This document shows, one piece after another, positions 1 to 9,800 of a stretch of DNA of 64,000 nt; position 1 is the first letter of the stretch; each line of letters starts with the position of its first letter. A program made the translations under genes and the position numbers. Source of the stretch: Histomonas meleagridis (Eukaryota > Parabasalia > Tritrichomonadida > Dientamoebidae); NCBI GenBank assembly GCA_020186115.1, contig WSYJ01000186.1:124001-188000 (forward strand). Direction: 5' to 3'. The notes beneath the pieces were generated by a model. That model was not told the DNA's origin. It made no database searches and saw nothing but the letters and a program-made list of their open reading frames with translations.

Positions 1-406
1 AGATGTTAAAGTAATTAATGCAAAAGCATTTTATTTATGTATTAATTTGGAAAATATTTATTTTCTTGGCGAAAATCAACCTCAAATCAAAGAAAATTCT
101 TTTTATAAAGTTCCTGCTATAAATATAAATGTTGTTGATATGTATCAAAGTGATACATTCGCAGGAAAGAAAACACATAAAGAAATATTTGGTAATCATT
201 CAGAAACTCAATCATTTACTGTATCAAATGCATTTACACAATCAAGTCATCAAGAAAAAGAAAAAACAAATGAAAACTTTGGACAGATTTTAGGAATCGT
301 TGTTATTTCATGTGCTGTTGTTGCTGTTGCCATTGGAATTTTGATAATGTATTTTCGACGTTATCAAAGAGATGGATATCAAAGTATGTATAGTAAAAAT
401 TATTAA
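1..406 (+). CDS. BspA-like leucine-rich repeat surface protein, 3' end only
   Basis: The reading frame is already open at base 2, so this is the C-terminal part of a gene that starts before the window. The first ATG-less codons read as the last leucine-rich repeat of the trichomonad BspA type (alternating Phe/Tyr, Cys-x-x-Leu and Ile positions), closely matching the last repeat of the complete gene at 36527-39355. A Ser/Thr/Phe/Asn-rich stalk follows (motifs like QSFTVSN and FTQSS). One membrane segment (about ILGIVVISCAVVAVAIGILI) and a short cytoplasmic tail rich in Tyr, Arg and Lys come last. The family encodes cell-surface proteins proposed to act in adhesion. The family call is solid; ligand and role are inferred from the family. 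Confidence 0.8.
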   Translation, partial: DVKVINAKAFYLCINLENIYFLGENQPQIKENSFYKVPAININVVDMYQSDTFAGKKTHKEIFGNHSETQSFTVSNAFTQSSHQEKEKTNENFGQILGIVVISCAVVAVAIGILIMYFRRYQRDGYQSMYSKNY

Positions 407-653
407 TAATCAATTATTAATTTTAAAAAACATTTTATGAGGATATTATCTATTTTGTAAATAATTTATTAAATGTGACTTTAAATCTTTTAGCACAGGC
501 AAATAGTTATACTAAAGATATATTTAAGAATTTTGTTTCATTAAAAATTAAATTTGGATACTCAAATAAATTTATTTTTACTGCATTTTTCCTTATAAAT
601 TTAATGATTTTTCATATTTAAAATTGAGAGAGCGATCAATATTCACAACTTTT

Positions 654-3170
654 TTACTTTAGTGGATCAAAATCCGAGAATGGATTACGTTGGGGCTGCT
701 TTTGCGGTGAGTTTCCGCCAAACTGATTTCCTCCGAATCCTGAATTATTATTATTTCCGAATTGAGCATTTCCACCACCAAATGCATTTCCATTACCATA
801 TGTATTGCCACCACCGTTAGCGAATGGGTCATCATTTCCAAACCTTACGTTAGGGTTTCCACCGAACTGATTCCCTCCGAACCCGCCTTGGTTGCCTCCA
901 AAACCGCCTTGACCGTTACTAAACGGATCATTTTGGTTGTTGCTAAACGGGGTATTTTGGTTACCCCCGAACCCACTCTGACCGTTATTTCCGAACCCAC
1001 TCTGACCGTTACTAAACGGATCGTTTTGAACGTTATTTGCGTAACGGTTTTGTGGATTCTGACTTTCTTGTTGTTGATCATTTGAAAATGAGAAAAGATT
1101 TCGGGCGGAACTACCGAATGATTCATTAGCTCCGAAGTTATTTTGGTTATTACCGAATGCATTATTTTGTTGGTTTGTATTCCCAAACGTATTTTGATTA
1201 TTTGCGAATGGATCATTTTGTTGATTTGGATATCTTTCGCAGTTCGTGAGCGGCCGCTGGTTACTGCCGAAGCTTTGCGAATTACCGAACGGATCATTTT
1301 GTTGATTGCCGCCGAAACTGTTTTGGTTGCCAAATGGATTTTGATTTAAATTATTCGGATTACCGAAGCTTTGGCTTGTGTTAAATGGATTGTTTTGGTT
1401 GCTGAAGCTTTGACTGTTAGCGAATGGATCGCTTTGCTGCGTTTGGGAATTAAATCGCTTCTGTCCACTGTTGAATATTTCGCTTTGCTGATTTACGTTA
1501 CCAAATGCATTTTGATTGCTGCCGAATTGTTGGTTCTGATTGCCAAAGCTTTGATTGTTGGCAAATGGATCGTTTTGCTGACTTGGTGCATTAAATCGCT
1601 TTTGTCCACTGCCAAATGAATTGTTTTGTTGGTTTGCGTTGCCGAAGCTTTGGTTATTAGCGAATGGATCGTTTTGTTGATTTGGAGCATTTGCATTGCC
1701 AAAAGTATTTTGGTTGTTTGCAAACGGATCATTTTGTTGGCTTGGTGAATTAAATCGCTTCTGTCCGCTGTTGAATATTTCGTTTTGTTGATTTGCATTG
1801 CCAAATGGATCATTTTGTTGGTTTGGTGCATCAAATTGCTTTTGTCCGCTATTAAAGATTTCGTTTTGTTGATTTGCATTGCCAAACGAATTTTGGTTAT
1901 TAGCAAATGGATCATTTTGTTGATTTTGTGAATTAAATCGTTTTTGTCCGCTGTTAAATATTTCGTTTTGTTGATTTGCGTTGCCAAATGGATCATTTTG
2001 TTGGTTTGGTGCATTAAATTGCTTTTGTCCACTATTGAACGAATCGTTTCCAAATCCATTGTTGTTTATTCTAAATGGATTATTGTTTTGGGCGCTGTTA
2101 CTTCCAAATCCACTTTGGCTATTAGCAAATAAATCATTTTGTTTGTTTTGTTGATTCTGATTACCAAAGCTTTGATTATTTGCAAATGGATCATTTTGTT
2201 GACTTGGGGCATTAAATCCTTTTTGTCCACTTCCAAATGAATTATTTTGTTGATTTGCATTGCCAAAGCTTTGATTATTACCAAATGGATCATTTTGTTG
2301 ATTTGGAGCATTCGCGTTACCAAAAGTATTTTGATTGTTTGGTTGATTCTGATTACCAAAGCTTTGGTTGTTTGCAAATGGATCATTTTGTTGACTTGGT
2401 GCATTAAATCCTTTTTGTCCACTTCCAAATGAATTATTTTGTTGATTCGCATTGCCAAAGCTTTGATTATTACCAAATGGATCATTTTGTTGATTTGCAT
2501 TGCCAAATGAACTTTGATTATTACCAAAGCTTTGATTGTTTCCAAATGAATCATTTTGTTGACTTGCATTTCCAAAACTACTTTGTGTATTAAATGGATT
2601 GTTTTGTTGACCTGCATTACCAAACCCGCTTTGAGCATTACCGAATGGATCATTTTGCTTGTTTTGGGCATTTGCATTGCCAAATCCGTTTTGGTTATTT
2701 CCAAACGGATCATTTTGTTGATTTTGTGTATTCGTATTACCAAATGTATTTTGATTATTACCGAATGGATCACTTTGTTGACTTGGAGTGTTAAATCCCT
2801 TTTGACCACTGCCAAACGAATCATTTTGTTGGTTTGCATTGCCGAATCCGCTTTGAGCATTTCCGAACGAATCGTTTTGCTTATTTTGTCCGAATCCGCT
2901 TTGATTGTTTCCGAATGAATCGTTTTGCTGATTTGCATTGCCGAATCCGCTTTGAGCATTTCCAAATAGATCACTTCCAAATGAGTCGTTCTGTTGCTTT
3001 GTATTTCCAAATGATTCGCTTTGTTGACTTTGTCCAAATCCTGTTTGATTACTTCCGAACGAATCATTTTGTTGCTTTGCATTACCGAATCCATTTTGAG
3101 TATTACCGAATGGATCATTTTGATTAGTATCCATAAATCTATCATTACTACTTTTAATATTATTATTTGA
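654..3170 (-). repeat. Coding repeats of the FG/DPF tail
   Basis: Imperfect direct repeats encode units like NQQNDPFGNNQSFGNA and SGQKGFNAPSQQNDPFANN. Some blocks are almost identical at the DNA level. For example, the block containing gcattaaatcctttttgtcc occurs at 2209 and again at 2401, a spacing of 192 bases. The frame is maintained throughout, so expansion and contraction are under coding constraint. Repeat number may be unreliable in an assembly from short reads. Confidence 0.85.
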
Positions 3171-4934
3171 ACCGAATAAATCATTATTTTGATTTGCATC
3201 GACATTAAATCTATCACTACTTCTTTTGACGGCATTATTATTAAATGGATCTTCATTAAGTCCAATGTTTTTATTGAACATATCATTTTGATCTTGTTTT
3301 TGCATATTAAATGAATCATTACTTTTCTTTATATTAAATGATTCATCACTTAATTTAATATTATCATTTTGGTTATCATTACTACCAATTTGAAATCCAT
3401 CATTACTTCTTTTAGTAACATTATTACTCGCAAATGGATCATTTTGATTTTGTTGTTGATTTATTCCAAATATATTATCTTTATTTTCATCAATTTTCGG
3501 ACTAAACATATTATTACTTCCGAATGGATCATCATTTTTACTTTTATCTAAATCATCGAAATTATTTTGTGCTTTAGTAAACACGTCAATATTTGCTGAT
3601 GAATTAATACTTTCATTAATAGTAATTGGGAAATGGTTTAATCGTAATGTAGAATTAATAGCTGATTCATGAATCTCTTTATCTGTTGGGAATGTTTTCG
3701 TTAAATTAATGTTCTCATAAATCATTGTATAAATAGCATTATCTGTAATCTCTTCAATATCTGAACATGTTTTACCTTCTGTTGATTCGCCTGAAATTAT
3801 TTTTAAGTTTTGTGGATCAAAATTAATTCCATGTGTATTTAAGTCAATGATTTGTGCACGTTGTGATGATTGTGGTAATTTAAGTTCAATCTCAAAACAA
3901 AATCGTCCAAATCGTTGTAGACTTTGATCTATTTCAGATTTAGATGACGCTGAAGCTAAGATAACGATACCTGGCTCTGATAATGATCGATCTAATAATG
4001 ATATAAATAATGCAATAAGTTGCCGATGACCTATGGATGTCGCAGACTTTATCCCACACATTAAATCTGTGGCATTGTCGAAGATTAAAATCGCTGGTGA
4101 TCGATCAATTACATACGCAAAACTTTGTTGAAGTCGGACAAGCGCTTGATTCGTGGGTAGCTTCATTAGGTCTGTGGTGTTGATAAAAAGATATGGAACA
4201 TGTGAATCTTTGGTAATCGCATTTAATAGACATGTCTTACCATAACCTTTGCCACCATAAAAAATGACGCCGTTGGAACTTCGGACACCCAATGATTGGA
4301 GGATATTTGGGTGTTGGATGGGAAGATTGATGTATTTATTAATGAGACTGAGGGTTTCCGATGAAATGGCTATGTCTGATAGATGGCGGCTTTGTGGTGG
4401 ATCAATGGCATGTGAAAATACTATGCGAGTTGCACGAGTTGTAAAACAGGGTTCAGATGGAATAGTTTTCAATATCTTAAATGTTAAAATAGATCCACGA
4501 ACATAAACAGAAAAAGCAACGCCAGCTTCAACTGGATGGAAATCAGTTTGAAAATATTCAATAAGGTCGGAACTATAATCTGTATTTCCTGGATCAAATA
4601 ATGGAACAATTTGGATTGCTTCTGCTTGTGATTTAGCATCACAGGCAGATATTGCAACACTGTCTTGTAGTGCTAGATCAAGAGAAAAACGTAATAACTT
4701 AGGTATTTCTACTTTTCCTTGTGGACATGTTTTTGATGGAAATACTTTTACAACTGCAGTGGACCTTTTCGAACGTAGAGAAGCAAATGAATCTCCGAGA
4801 TGGTTTTGCTTGATTTGAGATGGATTCATAAGAACAGAAAAATTGAGTGGAATTGCTGAACTTGCAACTTCGTACCTGATAGCTTCTGGAATTGTTTCAT
4901 CATCATAATCGGAATATTCATAATCTGATGACAT
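654..4934 (-). CDS. Cdc48/p97-derived AAA protein with long N/Q-rich FG/DPF repeat tail
   Basis: The first ATG is at 4934; the open frame 5' of it starts only at TTG. The protein has 1426 residues. Residues about 25-185 resemble the p97 N domain (an EYFQTDF stretch, then VRG, then SEPC, as in the p97 N-D1 region). Residues about 200-430 are one AAA module with an NLPIQHP...LGVR lead-in typical of p97 D1. Walker A is GGKGYGKT (227-234) in place of GPPGTGKT. Walker B is ILIFDN (282-287), so the usual catalytic Glu is Asn287. Both D1 arginine fingers appear kept in RFGRF (Arg341, Arg344). No second AAA domain follows. From about residue 455 to the end there are imperfect repeats of Asn/Gln with FG, about two dozen DPF and five NPF motifs. 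The tail resembles FG nucleoporins and also DPF/NPF-rich endocytic adaptors; which applies is unknown. The ancestry is well supported, the function is not. Confidence 0.8.
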   Translation of the reverse strand: MSSDYEYSDYDDETIPEAIRYEVASSAIPLNFSVLMNPSQIKQNHLGDSFASLRSKRSTAVVKVFPSKTCPQGKVEIPKLLRFSLDLALQDSVAISACDAKSQAEAIQIVPLFDPGNTDYSSDLIEYFQTDFHPVEAGVAFSVYVRGSILTFKILKTIPSEPCFTTRATRIVFSHAIDPPQSRHLSDIAISSETLSLINKYINLPIQHPNILQSLGVRSSNGVIFYGGKGYGKTCLLNAITKDSHVPYLFINTTDLMKLPTNQALVRLQQSFAYVIDRSPAILIFDNATDLMCGIKSATSIGHRQLIALFISLLDRSLSEPGIVILASASSKSEIDQSLQRFGRFCFEIELKLPQSSQRAQIIDLNTHGINFDPQNLKIISGESTEGKTCSDIEEITDNAIYTMIYENINLTKTFPTDKEIHESAINSTLRLNHFPITINESINSSANIDVFTKAQNNFDDLDKSKNDDPFGSNNMFSPKIDENKDNIFGINQQQNQNDPFASNNVTKRSNDGFQIGSNDNQNDNIKLSDESFNIKKSNDSFNMQKQDQNDMFNKNIGLNEDPFNNNAVKRSSDRFNVDANQNNDLFGSNNNIKSSNDRFMDTNQNDPFGNTQNGFGNAKQQNDSFGSNQTGFGQSQQSESFGNTKQQNDSFGSDLFGNAQSGFGNANQQNDSFGNNQSGFGQNKQNDSFGNAQSGFGNANQQNDSFGSGQKGFNTPSQQSDPFGNNQNTFGNTNTQNQQNDPFGNNQNGFGNANAQNKQNDPFGNAQSGFGNAGQQNNPFNTQSSFGNASQQNDSFGNNQSFGNNQSSFGNANQQNDPFGNNQSFGNANQQNNSFGSGQKGFNAPSQQNDPFANNQSFGNQNQPNNQNTFGNANAPNQQNDPFGNNQSFGNANQQNNSFGSGQKGFNAPSQQNDPFANNQSFGNQNQQNKQNDLFANSQSGFGSNSAQNNNPFRINNNGFGNDSFNSGQKQFNAPNQQNDPFGNANQQNEIFNSGQKRFNSQNQQNDPFANNQNSFGNANQQNEIFNSGQKQFDAPNQQNDPFGNANQQNEIFNSGQKRFNSPSQQNDPFANNQNTFGNANAPNQQNDPFANNQSFGNANQQNNSFGSGQKRFNAPSQQNDPFANNQSFGNQNQQFGSNQNAFGNVNQQSEIFNSGQKRFNSQTQQSDPFANSQSFSNQNNPFNTSQSFGNPNNLNQNPFGNQNSFGGNQQNDPFGNSQSFGSNQRPLTNCERYPNQQNDPFANNQNTFGNTNQQNNAFGNNQNNFGANESFGSSARNLFSFSNDQQQESQNPQNRYANNVQNDPFSNGQSGFGNNGQSGFGGNQNTPFSNNQNDPFSNGQGGFGGNQGGFGGNQFGGNPNVRFGNDDPFANGGGNTYGNGNAFGGGNAQFGNNNNSGFGGNQFGGNSPQKQPQRNPFSDFDPLK

Positions 4935-4947
4935 TTTCGAAATAACC

Positions 4948-4956
4948 GGCACTTTT
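4948..4956 (-). promoter_or_regulatory. AAAAGTGCC element upstream of the AAA gene
   Basis: On the minus strand AAAAGTGCC lies 13 bases before the chosen ATG at 4934. The same AAAAGTGNC core precedes several other starts in this window. A role as core promoter or 5'-leader element is inferred from recurrence only. Confidence 0.4.
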
Positions 4957-5286
4957 CGGTTGTTATCAATTACGATAGAATTAAACGGTCTCGTAGATGC
5001 AACCAAAGAAATTTTTCTTTATATAGTTTCCAGTTGGTTCTTTTACTTTATATTTAGTATTGCTTTATTGCATTATTGAGTTATGCTCTGTTTTTAATCA
5101 GGATTGATTGTATTTAATAAAATCATTTTTCATTATTCATTATAATTATTTATTCACTAATTTGGTATTTCATATTTAGAATAGTCAAATAAATATATAA
5201 CGTATGACATATAAGGTAATTGATAATGGACAAGCTTGATTGCATGTTTTTGCTTTTATGATTCTAAAATTGTCACTTTTCATGAA
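4957..5286. other. Divergent intergenic region, AAA gene / membrane protein gene
   Basis: AT-rich spacer between two divergently transcribed genes; it must carry both promoters. No coding stretch, tRNA or repeat was seen apart from the element at 4948-4956. Confidence 0.5.
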
Positions 5287-8214
5287 ATGAGTCTTTTCCA
5301 TGTTCTTTTTTTCATCATAGGATTCATATTTCTTTATCATATTTCAAGGAGACTCATTTACTTTATTACAAAGCAAACACTATCCTATTTATTTAATGCA
5401 AAAGTTACATTTACCCCAGGATATTCTTTTTTTTCAATCCAAAATATTCAAATAGAAAATCAAAATTTTAAGGCAACCTGCAAGTCTTCTAAACTTTCTT
5501 TTGGTAAAATTAAAGTACTTGAAATCATGCAAGTCAAATGTAAATCTTTTTCAATTAAAAACTTGGTTACAATATTAAAAAATGGATTTTCTATTAGACA
5601 AAAATCAATGCCTCAGATTTGGTTTTTTAAATACATAGTAAAAATTGATGATTTTTTAATACAAAATAATGAATCAACTTATCACTTAACAGGTCTTTCT
5701 GTCAATTTTTCAACATCTCTTATTACTGGTTCATTTAAATCTTTTACTTTTAATATTTCAACACTCTCTGGAAAAGTTGGAGAATCATCCATTAAAATTC
5801 ATTTCAATGATCTTTTTAGCCTGACAAAAATTCAATTTATTCAGCCTAAAATCAAAGCTCATGTGCAAAATCGATGTGTTACCATTTTCCCTTGCGAAAT
5901 AATTGCATTTGCACATGAGCCATCTTTAATTAAAATCATTTTTTCATGTGGTTCGATCACACTTGAATCCAAAACATTTGCTAATTATACATCTAATTTA
6001 ATTTTATCATTTCCGAATGATGTTAATTTTGATTTGATCAAAAATGAAATAAAATTTGCATCTGTTTTTTGCGAAGATGTAGAAAAAACATATTCACTTT
6101 CTATAACTAATGTAAAATACACGCAAAAAAATGTATATTTCGAACAAATAATATTAAACAATTCATTTGATACATTTCAAGAACTTTTTGGTTATAAAGA
6201 TTTACCATTTCAAATTAATGTAAATAACTTTGAAATCATTTGTCGGATAAATAAATTCGAAAAGATTCATTTTATTTCGAAATCATTTTGTTTAAAGAAT
6301 TGTATTTTAACATATGAAAGTTGTGATATATCATTTATAACTGATAAAGAATTACTTTCTAAGTTTACACTTGGAAAAACGAAAATATTTAAAACGAATT
6401 TAATTTCGGATAAAATAAAATTCCAACTTCATCAAAATAGAAATACAAAACATCTTATATATGTATTAAAATTAATAAATTTCTTTAATTCAACAAATTT
6501 TTCGGCGGAATTAAAGAAATTAAATATTTCGATTTTAAACAACAAAATTAATTTCACAAATTCCGAAGTTAAAGCAACAAAAATTAATGAAAACATATTA
6601 AATTTAATTGAAAATATTCCCGATTTACAATATATGGATCTTGTTATGTCTTATTCATATTCACTTAAATGTGAATTAATTAAAACGGAATTTTATGAAT
6701 TAAACGAAATATATTTTAATGGGAAAATACAATTTTTATCAACTTTTAATAGTTTCCAAACTTGTGGAATGGTTTTTGGTAATATTGTGTTTGGTTTATT
6801 TAAAGATCAAAATCATTTTTTCGATTGGAATTTTTGGCAAACATATTTTGAATTCGAAAACATGAAAGTTTTCGATGATAAAAACAAATATGAAGTTTTT
6901 CATTTTAAAGGAAATTCTAAAGAATTTTCATTTGATTTTATAGAAGTTGAAGAAATTTCTTCAACAACTTCTTCTGATCTAATAAATAATTTGTTGCAAA
7001 TCGATAGTGATCATATAATTGCAAATAATATCAAAGGAAAACAAGGCAAATATAAGAAAGGTAATGTCTTTGTACAAAATTTATATATAAATAATTCCGA
7101 ATTCCAATCTGCTACAGTTAGTTTGAAATCATTTGTTCCGACTTTTATTGAGTCTAAAAGTTATGTTAATGAAAAGATTTTAGCGAATAATATTATTTGG
7201 GATATTTGTAATCGTTCATTAACTGTTGAATATGCGTTATTTTTAGATCATTCATTACCTATAACTATACCTAAAGATAAATATCAAATAATAAATATAA
7301 AGCAATTAAATATATATAATTTCATTATAAATGACTTAAAATTAAAAATTAACAACAAGAATAAAACTATTAATTTTAAATCATCAAATTCTAAATATGA
7401 AACTGAATATCTTAAAATAGATATAAATGATATAAGCATTGATTATAATGGTGAAAACATTACAATCAAATGTAATAAGACAATTATAAATTTAGATCCA
7501 TTATATCAATTTTATTCGATATCATCATATTTACCAACAATTAAAACGATTTTATTTAATTCCGAAACATTTTCTGTTATTTTAACATCGACGAATAATA
7601 CACAATATTCATATCAATTTAACACTAATGATTTTGATATATATTATCAATGTGAGCATGAGAAAATCATTGACATTAATTGTATATCATTAGCTATGTA
7701 TTATATAACTAATATCTCTAAAACTAAAATAATTTCATTGTCTAAAAATAGTAGTAATTGTATTTCCGTTAATTTCGCTTATATCGATAATGTAATTACA
7801 TCACTTGAAATTGGATGTAATGATGTAAGTGTACAAACTAACGAAGAAATAATGAGATCTTTTGTGGATATTGTTTCGCCTTTTAAATTGTCTAATAACC
7901 TCGGAAGTGATTCTTTGTTGTTTAAACAATGGGAATTAAAGAAATTGTTGTTCCCACAGTTTAGAATTAACTTGAAATATGAATTCTTCGATCCTAATCA
8001 AAATAATAATTATGAAATAGATATACCTGAGTTTTATTGTGAGAACGTGCCGCAAACTACAATTTCATCTATCGTGGAGGCAATAGCTCAATCAATACTT
8101 GAGAAAATTAAAATGACTTTAAATCAAGAAAATAATTCCACTGCTGATGAGGAATCTGAAAATATACCAAAGGGTCAATTCAAGATGAAATTCTTGATGA
8201 AACATAAGTCGTAA
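5287..8214 (+). CDS. Membrane-anchored beta-rich protein, possibly a bridge-like lipid-transfer (Hobbit/Fmp27/VPS13-like) protein
   Basis: The first ATG is at 5287; codons before it start at TTG. The protein has 975 residues. It opens with one strong membrane segment (SLFHVLFFIIGFIFLYHI) followed by a basic patch. Almost all of the remainder is made of alternating hydrophobic/polar beta-strand-like stretches, without Cys clusters, enzyme motifs or low complexity. An N-terminal anchor followed by hundreds of residues of repeated beta strands is the layout of the repeating-beta-groove lipid-transfer proteins (Hobbit/Fmp27, Csf1, VPS13). Those are usually much longer, so this would be a short or divergent member. 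The family assignment is an inference from layout; I recognise no signature motif. The C-terminus is Lys/Met-rich (KGQFKMKFLMKHKS). Confidence 0.55.
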   Translation: MSLFHVLFFIIGFIFLYHISRRLIYFITKQTLSYLFNAKVTFTPGYSFFSIQNIQIENQNFKATCKSSKLSFGKIKVLEIMQVKCKSFSIKNLVTILKNGFSIRQKSMPQIWFFKYIVKIDDFLIQNNESTYHLTGLSVNFSTSLITGSFKSFTFNISTLSGKVGESSIKIHFNDLFSLTKIQFIQPKIKAHVQNRCVTIFPCEIIAFAHEPSLIKIIFSCGSITLESKTFANYTSNLILSFPNDVNFDLIKNEIKFASVFCEDVEKTYSLSITNVKYTQKNVYFEQIILNNSFDTFQELFGYKDLPFQINVNNFEIICRINKFEKIHFISKSFCLKNCILTYESCDISFITDKELLSKFTLGKTKIFKTNLISDKIKFQLHQNRNTKHLIYVLKLINFFNSTNFSAELKKLNISILNNKINFTNSEVKATKINENILNLIENIPDLQYMDLVMSYSYSLKCELIKTEFYELNEIYFNGKIQFLSTFNSFQTCGMVFGNIVFGLFKDQNHFFDWNFWQTYFEFENMKVFDDKNKYEVFHFKGNSKEFSFDFIEVEEISSTTSSDLINNLLQIDSDHIIANNIKGKQGKYKKGNVFVQNLYINNSEFQSATVSLKSFVPTFIESKSYVNEKILANNIIWDICNRSLTVEYALFLDHSLPITIPKDKYQIINIKQLNIYNFIINDLKLKINNKNKTINFKSSNSKYETEYLKIDINDISIDYNGENITIKCNKTIINLDPLYQFYSISSYLPTIKTILFNSETFSVILTSTNNTQYSYQFNTNDFDIYYQCEHEKIIDINCISLAMYYITNISKTKIISLSKNSSNCISVNFAYIDNVITSLEIGCNDVSVQTNEEIMRSFVDIVSPFKLSNNLGSDSLLFKQWELKKLLFPQFRINLKYEFFDPNQNNNYEIDIPEFYCENVPQTTISSIVEAIAQSILEKIKMTLNQENNSTADEESENIPKGQFKMKFLMKHKS

Positions 8215-8517
8215 TGTTGAAATGTTTATGATGTTTAATAAAAATGTTTTTTGTTTTTACTTCGTTTTATAATAAATTATATAAAAATTCCTAAAAAATA
8301 TTTTAAAAATTAGTGGTGTAAATATTATAAACATTGTTCTAATTGATCAAATGATTAAAAACGATTAAGTTAAATGCTAAAATATTTATTCATACACTAA
8401 AGAATTTAATTGATATATACATAAATATATATATATATAATCTGAGAAATATGATTATTAAGTTGTTTAATAAAATAAATATAAAATTTATTTAATTTAC
8501 ATGTTTATTTAACAATT
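8215..8517. other. AT-rich convergent intergenic region
   Basis: Lies between the convergent 5287-8214 gene and the ankyrin locus. It contains an AT dinucleotide run near 8424-8440 and nothing else recognisable. Confidence 0.5.
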
Positions 8518-9590
8518 TTATTGTTGTTCCTTTGTTTCTTTAGGTTCTTCCTTAGTTTCTTCTTTTTTCTCTGTATTTTCTGATTTAATTGCAGGTTTTT
8601 CTTCATTTTTACTACCAATAGCTTCAATACCACGTCTTAAAGACCATTCATTTTCAAATGCATCAATTTCATCTTCACCTACACTATGCCATGTTTCTTT
8701 AGTTGTTTTCTTACCTTCTTTATCTACAACTTCATCGACTTGCTGTATAAAATTATTAAAACATATTACAAATTATTGAAACATATTTTAAATTATTCAA
8801 ATGAATACTTTTTGCATTAACATCAATTCCTTTTTGTTCTAAAACATATTTCACAAGTTCAATATTTCCTGATTCTGAAGCAAATGGCAAAATATCTTTT
8901 GGAATTTGATTATCTTGAAGGAAATTTTTAACGAGATACAAATTTCCATTTCTTGCTGATTCGTTTATATTACATGCATTCACAATTCCTTTTTCTTCCA
9001 AAAATGCTAAAATTTCATAATTTTCTTTTTTAATACAAAAGCTGATCAAATCATTAGTTTTATCTGCAGACATTTTAGGTATTGATTGTGTTTTTCTAAT
9101 TTATTTTCATAAATATATTTAAAGATATCATTTTGATGAAATTCAATTGCAGTTTCACATGCACCTTTAAATGATGAATGATTCTTTTCACATAAATGAA
9201 TGATTTCTTCATTTCCACCTGCAATTGCATATTTGCCTGCATTATTTACATTTGCATTATTCATAAGTAAATATTTAAAACATTTAACAGAAGAAAAAAA
9301 ATGCTGCATAATCAATTAATGAAACATTCCAATTGTTAATAAATGAACATCTTTCATAAAGTGATTTTGGAATTGTTTGATTAAAATCAAAGTTTGTTTG
9401 TGATGATATTTCTTGAAGTTTTTCTATTTCATCATTCCGAATTATTTTCGCAATTTCATTTGGATTATGTCCTTCATTAATATACTTCTTATGTAGCTCC
9501 CAATCATTCTTTGAAAGTTCTTCATAATGATCCATAAAGTATCTTTCTATTGGATCATTTCTAGACCCATATGCGTTTGATGAAAATTGA
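8518..9590 (-). pseudogene. DUF3447/ankyrin-repeat gene, 5'-truncated and frameshifted
   Basis: Read on the minus strand, segments in changing frames give the DUF3447 pattern: NDWELHKKYINEGHNPNE, then SLIDYAAF, then KCFKYLLMNNANVNN. Ankyrin-like repeats follow, ending in EQKGIDVNAKS. There are two breaks: an extra T in a T8 run near 9293-9301, and one A too few near 9083-9090. After an AT-rich spacer (8743 to about 8811) that carries a stop, a further frame runs to a TAA at 8518-8520. It encodes an acidic/basic tail (WHSVGEDEIDAFENEW, then Lys/Glu-rich). The 5' domain expected upstream of 9590 is missing. Family membership is clear. Whether the two one-base homopolymer breaks are real decay or sequence errors cannot be told here. 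Confidence 0.7.
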
Positions 9591-9697
9591 GATTAGTTTA
9601 ACAATATTTTGATTGTTCTGTCATTAAGATACTTTCATTTACAATATTGAATAGTTTACACATTCAAACTTGTCCATGAAAAAAATAATCTCTGGCG

Positions 9698-9706
9698 AAA
9701 AGTGCC
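9698..9706 (+). promoter_or_regulatory. AAAAGTGCC element upstream of the CNOT10-like gene
   Basis: AAAAGTGCC lies 94 bases before the ATG at 9801, farther than in other genes here. Its function is inferred only from recurrence. Confidence 0.3.
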
Positions 9707-9800
9707 GAAAATCGTACGTTTAAATGAGAACGAAAAATAAACGGACTCCATTCTTTCTTGAACCAAATTGTAGGGGTTTGTTTGAATACAAACCGATCAA

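Noticed and set aside
845-3319. Several long minus- and plus-strand frames (for example 845-1333, 1493-2059, 2066-3319, 2556-2918)
   Set aside because: They are out-of-frame readings of the FG/DPF repeats; they consist of Met/Ile/His/Lys-rich periodic sequence with no protein character of their own.
4935-5006. N-terminal extension of the AAA protein from TTG at 5006
   Set aside because: There is no ATG in it; the first ATG at 4934 has the promoter-like element in front. The same reasoning moved the starts of the 5287, 34673, 36224, 39887, 52529, 60748 and 62694 genes.
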